Assembly (NCBI GenBank): GCA_030640865.1
Contig: DAOWIP010000321.1
Coordinates: 1 to 7,566 of the forward strand
Length of the DNA: 7,566 bases
Direction: 5' to 3'
DNA from: Sedimentisphaerales bacterium
GTDB taxonomy: Bacteria > Planctomycetota > Phycisphaerae > Sedimentisphaerales > SM23-30
Part shown: piece after piece, positions 1 through 6,387 of the stretch
How the letters are laid out: every line of letters begins with the position of its first letter
Numbering within the stretch: position 1 is the stretch's first letter
Position numbers and translations under genes: made by a program
Notes under the pieces: model-generated
Told to the model about the DNA's origin: nothing
Database searches by the model: none
The model's input: the letters and a program-made list of their open reading frames with translations, nothing else

Positions 1-3000
1 GTCTTCAAAAGCAGCAGATTTGCACAGTGGATCGGCGCGGAATAAAGGCGGTCCGTGCGTAACAACAACAGCCATACATGGAACCCCATACCAGCCGGCA
101 TAATCGATTCCATCGTGACCGGGAATATCCACCGTACCCGCAGGGTAGTTATTCCAATAAATAGTATCCGTATAATCCGAAAGCCAGCGGCTCGTTATGC
201 CGGCCTGCTGCCAATCTGCCGGTATCGTCGGGTCTCCCCGATCCTGCAACAGCAGATACGCTGTTACAGGCATATCAACCGTAACTGAATATGCGGGCGC
301 CGGCTGCATCCCATCACCCCGATTGATACTAACGTAGTTGAATCCCAATAACTCCGACGGTAATTCGTTGAAGTTATATTGATCGCTGCATCGTAGTGAA
401 TCCATACTCAGCAGTCCGGTAGCGGCTCCGAGCGCCTGGGGCAGGTTAGATATATTGACTTCGGGCAAAATAAATATCAATTCTGTTGCCGTGTCGCTTG
501 AGCCAATGCCATTAAGGTACGTTTTCGCACGAACAACCGTTGATTCTGTTAGTACAAATGAGTCAGTGTATAACAAAGAGTCAGATGAAGGTTCGCTGCC
601 ATCTGATGTGTAACGGATTTCGGCATTGGAGACTGCCGCTGGGGGTTCTATGGTTACGGTTTTACTAATGATATATTTACCACCAGAGGGATTGATAATC
701 GGCGGCGGCAAGATTATTTTTTCAAATGAAGCGGTGGCTGATGCTACTACTATACTCGCTACCAGTGCTATGGCCTTAACCGTGGCACTATGATCCAGTA
801 CAAAAGGGACAGTATATACCTCTGATGTAGCATTCGGTTCGCTGCCATCCAAAGTATAGCGAATTTCATCCGGTGTTATTTCCGCTCCTGTTTTGATTTC
901 AATTTCTGTAGTATGGACAAATTCACGATTGCCGGTTATCCACATATCCTCGTTGTAAATAAACCACGCGGTAGCAGTACAACTTTTATTTGTCTTGAGC
1001 CTGACCCAGTGCGCGGAGAATCCATCCGGAAATTTGTGAACGATGGTCTTGCCGGCAGGCACGCTGATGCTTTTGTAAACATGCCATGAACGGTCCGCCA
1101 GAAAATCGACCTCGATTGCAAAAACTACATCTTCCTGCAAGTTATGAGAGAGCTCGACGCTTTTATTATTGTATCCTGTCATCAGATAAGGATCGGAAGA
1201 CGTATTAGCCTGTACTGCTGTATCCTTCCAGGGTCCTCCCATACCCCTGGGAATGCCAAGCTTCCAGAGATCATCCACGTTACCAAACCACAAGCCGACC
1301 TTACTGTCGTCAGACTGAATGTAGTGATCGTCAGTTACAGCATTAGTAAGATTGCCGGATAAGATCAGCATACCACGCCAGGAGCAGTAGTCGTAAATCA
1401 TTCGATTGTGAGTGGTAATCGGGCGAATCTTGGCCAAGCCTCCGGAGAGTTCCCTGGGCAGCTCGTAGAAAGTGCCATGAATATTCATGAGAGAGCGTTC
1501 GGTAACGATCTCTCGAATACCCCGGCACCATCCTGATGCGGTCGCGTTGTCAAATTCTTGATCGCCCTTCGGCAGGCGATAGCGGTTTTGCGAACTGTCT
1601 GTCATAATAATCGAGGCATTATCCACCTGGAAATCCTGAGTGGTCGCCGCATTACTCCATAGCCAGGATTCGGTACTCGGATTATTCACACGGACAAGCT
1701 GCATATCTTCGCCGATCTCATAATAGCCTGAATCAACAATATTACCGGATTCATTGATCACCTTGGCCGCGAATTGCAGTTTCAAATCACTGCCGCTATC
1801 CGGCCTGACAATACCCTCCGAGCGACTGACAGCCTGATTAGCAGCAGCCAGGCTCTGGAACATTGTCGGTTCAGTGGTTTGGCCCGATGAGGCATAGTGG
1901 AAGTAAGCGGTAGCCGAGTTAATGTCGCTATCCGTCTTCACACGAACCCACTGTCCGTTTAGGCCGGATGGAAATACATAGTAGGCATAACCGCTTGCGG
2001 GAACAACCACAGAGGTGTTTTCCGTCCAGCTTCCACTGCCGTTAGTATCAATTTCAAGTGCAAAGGTTACAGGAGTGTCTTTATCGTGGCATAAATGGAC
2101 AATTCGCTTTTCAAAGCCGTTAAACAAATACGGTTCTGACGGCTGATTTGCCTGAACGCTTTGCTTAACCCAAGGCCCACCCCAGCCGGCAGGTTTGCCG
2201 AACTTTGCCAAATCACTCATTGACCCAAACCACAAATTCGACTGATTTCGGCCAAGCAGCGGATTTCCGAAATGGGAGGCGTCATCGCAGGCTTGTACTA
2301 ATTTACCATTCCAGTAAGCGTAATCCACAACCATTTTCAAGTGGGTTGAAATCGGGACAATGCCTGCGGTATTGGCATGGCTGAAAGACTGCGGAAATTC
2401 ATAGTACATGCAATGCATGTCCATCAGCAGACGGCCTGGCTCGGCTTCGCGAATGCGAGGCCATTCGGTGAACCAGCCGTGATCCGCATCCTGAGTATAG
2501 CTTGATTTCGGCAAACGAAAACGCTGCCATTGTCCCCCATTATCGCATACATTCAGCAATACCGATTTATTATCCCAGCCTATAGCCCACAAAGGTGCGG
2601 CGGTATCGGGCACGCCATAAATGCCTCCCCGGCTGGTAATGTCAGTGTACTTGTTTCCGTCGATAATCGTCCAACTGGCCGGGTCCCCCGCATTGCCCGT
2701 ACCGTCCCATTCGGCAAGCACGCCACCGTGTCCATTATTGGACACTACCAGTCGGCCCTGTCCGGTATAGCCGCCCTTGCCGTGGTTCCCCGGCAATAAA
2801 TCACTTCCGCCGGCATTACGATCCTTATGAAGTGTGGTTACGGCCAGCGTGTTGACATCAACTTCATAGAGTCCCTCCTCCATTGTGATAAAATAAACTT
2901 TGTTTGTCGGATCGGTCAGATGCCTCGCTGTGGCTGTCATTCGCCCCGGCATTTGCGAAAACGGAATTGTGCGGACGTTGCCCTGATCATTGATGAGGTA

Positions 3001-3363
3001 TGAAGCGATAATTAACTGGTTTGATTCGATGTGAATCATCCGATTGGCAGGAGTCCCACCGATACTCTCCGGTCGAATGGTCAATTGTAATTGTGAGTTG
3101 AGTTGGTAAAGCTTATCATCACTTCCTAAAGGCGAATGAGCCGTATATGTCATAAACCACAGACTACCTGTTTCCGGCCACGGCACGGCCGCGCCAATAC
3201 CGCACTCGGCGGTTGTACCGTTCGTTACCGCCAGATGAGGATAAATACCGCTGAATTGCGGATAGGTGGAACCACCATTGTCAAGAATATCTGACCATGC
3301 CATATCGGTCGAGACCGTGGCAAGCACGCAAAAGAAAAATAAATAGGTTACTGTTTTTCTCAT
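1..3363 (-). CDS. Large secreted multidomain protein with duplicated propeller-like unit and chitobiase-C-terminal-type repeats (3' end beyond window)
   Basis: The frame is open from ATG at 3363 to the left window edge, 1121 codons with no stop, so the C-terminus is missing. The ATG follows AAAGGAGAG by 7 nt and starts a typical signal peptide (MRKTVTYLFFFCVLAT, likely cleavage near residue 22-24). Residues about 25-280 are Gly/Trp/Asp-rich and look like beta-propeller blades (RPESIGGTPANRMIH, GIYGVPDTAAPLWAIGWD). Residues 282-492 and 595-805 are two copies of one unit, each running from FRLPK/YRLPK through an LWFG...GGPW segment to a WVR(V/L)KT...A(Y/W)F strand. Two domains resembling the chitobiase/beta-hexosaminidase C-terminal domain follow (IRYTLDGSEP at 834, IRYTSDGSEP at 916). 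From about 967 to the edge lies a beta-rich domain. From memory this resembles a widespread uncharacterised secreted family of Planctomycetota, Verrucomicrobia and Bacteroidota. No enzymatic motif is recognised. Glycan binding or surface adhesion is a guess. It lies 43 nt after the peptidase-like gene and is probably in its operon. Confidence 0.9.
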   Translation of the reverse strand, partial: MRKTVTYLFFFCVLATVSTDMAWSDILDNGGSTYPQFSGIYPHLAVTNGTTAECGIGAAVPWPETGSLWFMTYTAHSPLGSDDKLYQLNSQLQLTIRPESIGGTPANRMIHIESNQLIIASYLINDQGNVRTIPFSQMPGRMTATARHLTDPTNKVYFITMEEGLYEVDVNTLAVTTLHKDRNAGGSDLLPGNHGKGGYTGQGRLVVSNNGHGGVLAEWDGTGNAGDPASWTIIDGNKYTDITSRGGIYGVPDTAAPLWAIGWDNKSVLLNVCDNGGQWQRFRLPKSSYTQDADHGWFTEWPRIREAEPGRLLMDMHCMYYEFPQSFSHANTAGIVPISTHLKMVVDYAYWNGKLVQACDDASHFGNPLLGRNQSNLWFGSMSDLAKFGKPAGWGGPWVKQSVQANQPSEPYLFNGFEKRIVHLCHDKDTPVTFALEIDTNGSGSWTENTSVVVPASGYAYYVFPSGLNGQWVRVKTDSDINSATAYFHYASSGQTTEPTMFQSLAAANQAVSRSEGIVRPDSGSDLKLQFAAKVINESGNIVDSGYYEIGEDMQLVRVNNPSTESWLWSNAATTQDFQVDNASIIMTDSSQNRYRLPKGDQEFDNATASGWCRGIREIVTERSLMNIHGTFYELPRELSGGLAKIRPITTHNRMIYDYCSWRGMLILSGNLTNAVTDDHYIQSDDSKVGLWFGNVDDLWKLGIPRGMGGPWKDTAVQANTSSDPYLMTGYNNKSVELSHNLQEDVVFAIEVDFLADRSWHVYKSISVPAGKTIVHKFPDGFSAHWVRLKTNKSCTATAWFIYNEDMWITGNREFVHTTEIEIKTGAEITPDEIRYTLDGSEPNATSEVYTVPFVLDHSATVKAIALVASIVVASATASFEKIILPPPIINPSGGKYIISKTVTIEPPAAVSNAEIRYTSDGSEPSSDSLLYTDSFVLTESTVVRAKTYLNGIGSSDTATELIFILPEVNISNLPQALGAATGLLSMDSLRCSDQYNFNELPSELLGFNYVSINRGDGMQPAPAYSVTVDMPVTAYLLLQDRGDPTIPADWQQAGITSRWLSDYTDTIYWNNYPAGTVDIPGHDGIDYAGWYGVPCMAVVVTHGPPLFRADPLCKSAAFED
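478..702 (-). repeat. Chitobiase/beta-hexosaminidase C-terminal-type domain, copy 2 (residues ~888-962)
   Basis: A PPPIINPSGG linker leads into the VTIEPP strand, IRYTSDGSEPSSDSLLY and TVVRAKTY. This is the canonical order for the family: a Pro-rich linker, 'xGxY', a strand, then 'IRYTxDGSxP' and 'xxVRAxxY'. It is closer to the consensus than copy 1. A separate beta-rich region starts at about residue 967. Confidence 0.8.
715..906 (-). repeat. Chitobiase/beta-hexosaminidase C-terminal-type domain, copy 1 (residues ~820-883)
   Basis: The motif IRYTLDGSEPNATSEVY followed by a hydrophobic strand and ATVKAIAL matches the small immunoglobulin-like domain at the C-terminus of chitobiases, often found as a tandem spacer in bacterial surface proteins. 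It is 82 residues from the same motif in copy 2. The 14 bases encoding DGSEP and flanks are identical in both copies (836-849 and 590-603). No catalytic role is expected. Confidence 0.75.
949..1581 (-). repeat. Internal protein duplication, copy 2 (residues 595-805)
   Basis: This is the second copy of the 211-residue unit, starting 313 residues after copy 1. It keeps the YRLPK start, the LWFGNVDDLWKLGIP and GGPW segments, VQANTSSDPYLMTGY, and the WVRLKT and TATAWF strands. Both copies are the same length, which fits two halves of one symmetrical fold such as a propeller followed by a beta-sandwich. That structural reading is inference. Confidence 0.8.
1888..2520 (-). repeat. Internal protein duplication, copy 1 (residues 282-492)
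   Basis: This segment encodes the first copy of a 211-residue unit. Aligned landmarks with copy 2 are FRLPK/YRLPK, the MDMHCMYYEFP/MNIHGTFYELP strand, SNLWFGSMSDLAKFGKP/VGLWFGNVDDLWKLGIP, GGPW, VQAN, PYL, F(A)xEIDxxxxGSW/AIEVDxxxxRSW, and WVRVKT/WVRLKT. The copies differ widely in sequence, so the duplication is old and is seen at protein level only. Confidence 0.8.
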
Positions 3364-3370
3364 AGTCTAA

Positions 3371-3379
3371 CTCTCCTTT
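3371..3379 (-). promoter_or_regulatory. Ribosome binding site of the downstream secreted gene
   Basis: AAAGGAGAG lies 7 nt before the ATG at 3363 and fixes that codon as the start. It sits directly after a small hairpin between the two genes. Confidence 0.8.
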
Positions 3380-3380
3380 G

Positions 3381-3408
3381 ATATTTCAAGATGAAATATG
3401 TTTTTTTT
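3381..3408 (+). terminator. Weak hairpin plus T8 tract, terminator-like on the plus strand, in the intergenic gap
   Basis: A perfect 8-bp inverted repeat, ATATTTCA (3381-3388) and TGAAATAT (3392-3399), encloses a 3-nt loop. On the plus strand it is followed by G and eight T residues (3401-3408). The layout is that of an intrinsic terminator reading rightwards, but the stem has only one G-C pair and no plus-strand gene leads into it. In the minus-strand mRNA the same hairpin falls between the stop codon of the peptidase-like gene and the next Shine-Dalgarno, with A8 rather than U8 in front. Termination is uncertain in either direction. Confidence 0.3.
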
Positions 3409-6163
3409 ATCGCCATAGCGTCTCTTCGAGCCATTCATTAGCCAACAAAGCCATGTCGGCCAAATTGACCGTACCGTCTCTGTTTAAATCACTCCACTGT
3501 TCGTCTCCGCTTTGCAGCCAATCAATCAACTGTTCCGACAAATCATCCGAATCAACGATCCCGTCGTTAGTTACATCCCCGCATAGCGACCATCCCCACG
3601 GTCCAATACTCGCCTCGGCCGTTCCACCATACGCTCCCATATTAATGCGTATATTTGTGCCATAAAGATTAGACGGATCGACATCTAGAGACATCGGCTC
3701 ATTCTGGAGATTTGCCCCCGGATTGCCGGCGTCGATACACCGACTGGTTATATCATCCCATGTCCATACCTTGCGCTGGACATCCCAGCGCCAGCCCGCA
3801 CTGTTCAAATGATAATCGTTGTTTGCCGCATCAACAAAGCAGGGGTCTGTATGGATATTGCCTGTTCCGCCATACCCGTCTGGAAGACAACTATAACTCG
3901 GTTCAGAATTGGCGGCAAAGAGCGGTTCGTTGTTGCCCCAGATGATGCAATTAACGATCTCATGATCAGAGGCCCACGAGACACCAAGGCTTGCTCCCGT
4001 ATTGTTCACGATGGTACAGTTTTTCATAAGCCCTTTACAGGCATGTAAGGCGCCTGCGCCATTTCCGCCGCTTAACTCACCCGTGGCTGTATTGTTGCTT
4101 ATTACACAATTGGCAATCGTCCCCTCCTGAGTGTTGGCGATACCACCACCGGAGGTTCTGGACGTATTACTCCGAATGACACAATGACTGATGAGGCCAT
4201 AACAGCCTTCTATTCCACCGCCGGTCCTGTCGCAAATATTCCCCTCAATAGTACAATCGGTAATCGTGGCGTGAGTCCCCTGACCGCAAATTCCACCACC
4301 ACGTGGGTTGCCGTCATAGGCGTAACCACCAGTAATAGTGAAACCGGTTAATACACAACTTTCATTCTCAGTCCCTTTAAAGATAACCGTTGAATCGGCA
4401 GAATGGCCGTCTATTATCGTGGCCGCCACAACAGCCGGATCATTGGGATTGGTGGAACGGAGGATCAGGTTCTTACCGTCGAACCTGATGGGGCCGCAAT
4501 AATTTCCCGGAATGACTATTATTTCATCGCCGGACGAGGCGGCATTAACAGCATGTTGAACATAATAGGGGTCGCCTTCCGAAACGGAGGAATCGACATG
4601 GACTGTAACCTGGTTCAGATCGACGGTATGCGGTCCTCCCGTATAGACCATTTCTTCCTGGGTTTCGAGGTTGATGACCCGGAAGTCATTGAGCGTAGTA
4701 GGGGTACCGCTTCGAATGTCCTCGAAGGTCAAATAGAAGCGTCTGGCCGCTTCGGGGTCGGCTTCGACCAGATCGGTGAAGTCAAGCACAAAGGTGTAGT
4801 CCCCCGCCTCTTCTGTTCCGTCAAACGCGAGATTCCTGAAATAATAATTATAATAAAGGCCGTTGAACATGTAAGGCTGCCAGGTCTGTTGAGGTTCGGT
4901 CTGGCTGAAATCGGAAATACCCAGCGTCATCTTCAGATGACTTCTGATTTGATTGTTAACGGTTACCTCGGCGATTACCTTGGGTTCGTAATTGTGCCTG
5001 TTGCCGACGATCAGGTGATGCACTCTGCCGTCCCATAATTTAAAGGCCGGTTTACGGTTTGACGGAGGCGACCAGCCCGAAACGCTCGTAAGACGACGGA
5101 CCGAATCGTAAGAAAACCAACGAAATCCGCTGTTATCCCCGTCGCCATAAAAGGACGATTCGGAGACTTTGAAGGCGCCCTTTTCGCCGGAGTCAACGAC
5201 CCCGTTGTTATTGATGTCGGTCCAGACATCGTCATTGTAGCCGATCAGACACATGGCATGTCCGCCGTAACTGCGAGTGAAAGCAATCACGTAGGTACCG
5301 ACCAAATCGTCATCGGCCTCGGTACTCGGATCGTCACTGAAAAACGTCCACTCTCGTCCCGCGGAGCACGTAAAAATGACAAGTCCGTACCCATTGGTCA
5401 GCATCTGCTTGAGCAGGTGCATTCCATCTTCGGTATCGGTATCGGCAATGTACTCAGCGCGTTCCATACGGCGGCTAATCGCATTGAGCCAGACATCAGG
5501 CTCGGTATTCCATGCTTTCGCGTTATCGGTAAAGGGACATTCCTGCCATGTAGCGCCCCCGTGTGTTTGCAGTATCGGATAGGTGTCCAGATAAGAAATG
5601 CCGCCGCCGATCGGGCGGGCGGCAAAGGCAATCATCCATCGCGGCGAAAACTTCGTACTGTTGTCTTCGGTCTTGTTATCTATCTCAATGCCGTCGATGA
5701 TGTAGTTATAAAGATGGAAGTTATGAGTAAAGGTATAATAAATCTCCGCAAAGGGCTGACATGCGCCGCTTTTGTACACACGGCCCTCTGTATAGATGTC
5801 ACAAGGCGCATCTACCACTCGGAAGCAGTCATCCCCATAGCAATCGCTGGGGATATTCTGGTGGCGCTTGACCGGAAAGCTGCCGAGTTCGCTGTTGTCA
5901 AGCTGCGGCGGCAACGGGGCAAACTCCGGTTGCGCGTCCCCCGACGAAGGCGATGTGTCCTGGCCAAGCGGCGAGGCAAATGATTCATTCAATGTCGGCA
6001 TTCCCTGACGAACACGCTCCGCGTTGACACGTTCAAGCCCCATAGGATTCATTTTCACGGCCCGAATCCGCGTCATTCCAATCTCATCCTCAGCCGCCTG
6101 ACTGATACCTGCCAGTATCGGCAGCAGGGACAGAAAAATTAAAAAACATGATACTCTACGCAT
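3407..6163 (-). CDS. Secreted papain-like (C1) peptidase-domain protein with beta-helix and C-terminal dockerin; active site partly degenerate
   Basis: 918 residues. The ATG at 6163 follows CGGAGG by 7 nt. Residues 1-23 are a signal peptide (MRRVSCFLIFLSLLPILAG, cleavage near SQAA). Residues about 105-392 match the C1 peptidase fold: GACQPFA (candidate nucleophile C135), FSPRWMIAFAARPIGGG, and YGGHAMCLIGYND (candidate H302). The expected NSW(G) becomes ESS at 335-337, and the usual Gln six residues before Cys is V129. A Ca-loop-like insert DINNNGVVDSGE lies at 316-327. Residues about 394-515 form a beta-sandwich often found after such peptidases. Residues about 520-850 are a right-handed beta-helix with GGGI rungs near 622, 648 and 672, ending in RCIDAGNPG and RINMGAYGGT, a pattern typical of choice-of-anchor Q proteins. 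Residues 861-912 are a type I dockerin. The protein probably acts at the cell surface or outside the cell. Whether it cleaves protein is open. Confidence 0.9.
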   Translation of the reverse strand: MRRVSCFLIFLSLLPILAGISQAAEDEIGMTRIRAVKMNPMGLERVNAERVRQGMPTLNESFASPLGQDTSPSSGDAQPEFAPLPPQLDNSELGSFPVKRHQNIPSDCYGDDCFRVVDAPCDIYTEGRVYKSGACQPFAEIYYTFTHNFHLYNYIIDGIEIDNKTEDNSTKFSPRWMIAFAARPIGGGISYLDTYPILQTHGGATWQECPFTDNAKAWNTEPDVWLNAISRRMERAEYIADTDTEDGMHLLKQMLTNGYGLVIFTCSAGREWTFFSDDPSTEADDDLVGTYVIAFTRSYGGHAMCLIGYNDDVWTDINNNGVVDSGEKGAFKVSESSFYGDGDNSGFRWFSYDSVRRLTSVSGWSPPSNRKPAFKLWDGRVHHLIVGNRHNYEPKVIAEVTVNNQIRSHLKMTLGISDFSQTEPQQTWQPYMFNGLYYNYYFRNLAFDGTEEAGDYTFVLDFTDLVEADPEAARRFYLTFEDIRSGTPTTLNDFRVINLETQEEMVYTGGPHTVDLNQVTVHVDSSVSEGDPYYVQHAVNAASSGDEIIVIPGNYCGPIRFDGKNLILRSTNPNDPAVVAATIIDGHSADSTVIFKGTENESCVLTGFTITGGYAYDGNPRGGGICGQGTHATITDCTIEGNICDRTGGGIEGCYGLISHCVIRSNTSRTSGGGIANTQEGTIANCVISNNTATGELSGGNGAGALHACKGLMKNCTIVNNTGASLGVSWASDHEIVNCIIWGNNEPLFAANSEPSYSCLPDGYGGTGNIHTDPCFVDAANNDYHLNSAGWRWDVQRKVWTWDDITSRCIDAGNPGANLQNEPMSLDVDPSNLYGTNIRINMGAYGGTAEASIGPWGWSLCGDVTNDGIVDSDDLSEQLIDWLQSGDEQWSDLNRDGTVNLADMALLANEWLEETLWR
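3425..3583 (-). other. Type I dockerin domain (residues ~861-913)
   Basis: Two calcium-binding loops are visible: D863-V-T-N-D-G-I-V-D871 followed by SDDL, and D892-L-N-R-D-G-T-V-N900 followed by LADMALLANEWL. Each precedes a helix, which is the F-hand pair of a dockerin. The CGD start and the LAxxWL end are common in dockerins of Phycisphaerae-like planctomycetes. Dockerins bind cohesins in clostridial cellulosomes. In planctomycetes their partners are mostly unknown, and no cohesin is visible here. Confidence 0.9.
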
Positions 6164-6170
6164 AACACAA

Positions 6171-6176
6171 CCTCCG
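6171..6176 (-). promoter_or_regulatory. Ribosome binding site of the peptidase/beta-helix gene
   Basis: CGGAGG lies 7 nt before the ATG at 6163, a strong Shine-Dalgarno that supports this start. Just upstream the minus strand is AT-rich (TATTATATAAC around 6194-6203) and could hold a -10 element, but no convincing -35 box is seen at the expected distance. Confidence 0.8.
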
Positions 6177-6201
6177 ATAGTTATTATTTGTCGTTATATA
6201 A

Positions 6202-6302
6202 TACTACAGCGCGATTTAGGCATTTTTGGGGTCCATAGACTCTGTTATCAGTATCATAAACGCGGTTTTTGAGTCCAAAAAGAACTAAGCCGCGCTGTAG
6301 TA
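6202..6302. mobile_element. 101-bp palindromic, MITE-like element with ~32-bp imperfect terminal inverted repeats
   Basis: TACTACAGCGCG (6202-6213) is perfectly inverted as CGCGCTGTAGTA (6291-6302). The similarity extends inward to 6233 and 6271, with 25 of 32 positions matching, including TTAG and TTTTGG. The 37-bp interior encodes nothing. The outermost TA on each side fits a TA target duplication as made by IS630/Tc1-mariner elements, so this may be a non-autonomous derivative. It is not related to the neighbouring IS3 element, whose end lies outside it. It could instead be a structured RNA or regulatory palindrome, since it sits 39-139 bp upstream of the peptidase-like start. No second copy is present in the window. 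Confidence 0.55.
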
Positions 6303-6363
6303 ATAAGGACACATTCTAATCTCATTAAGGCAAGTTTTACACACTAACTATAACCCTACCCAT
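6303..6363. other. Short noncoding spacer between palindromic element and IS3 element
   Basis: These 61 bp between the palindrome and the inferred IS end are AT-rich. I see no gene, strong hairpin or clear promoter in them. Confidence 0.5.
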
Positions 6364-6387
6364 TGTAAAGACCAATATTTCCTTTGT

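Noticed and set aside
55..288. Small plus-strand frame near the left edge
   Set aside because: It is antisense to the large secreted gene, whose frame is open through this region and encodes a coherent domain.
936..1531. Short minus-strand frames at 936-1121 and 1343-1531
   Set aside because: They are out-of-frame readings within the large secreted gene, which itself is continuous from 3363 to 1.
3300..3363. Lipoprotein signal (Cys at residue 12 of the large secreted protein)
   Set aside because: The residues before Cys are FFF, not a lipobox such as L-[AS]-[GA]-C, and the Cys sits in the middle of the hydrophobic stretch.
4403..5038. 211-codon open frame on the plus strand
   Set aside because: It lies wholly antisense to the peptidase/beta-helix gene. 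Its translation has no recognisable domain or signal and no ribosome binding site was seen. It is a shadow of codon bias in the real gene.
5258..5983. 241-codon open frame on the plus strand
   Set aside because: It is antisense to the peptidase domain, ends in an Arg-rich low-complexity tail and overlaps a gene with clear domains. It is a shadow frame.
6197..6202. TATAAT on the plus strand
   Set aside because: No suitable -35 box precedes it and no plus-strand gene follows. It is AT-rich sequence at the edge of the palindromic element.
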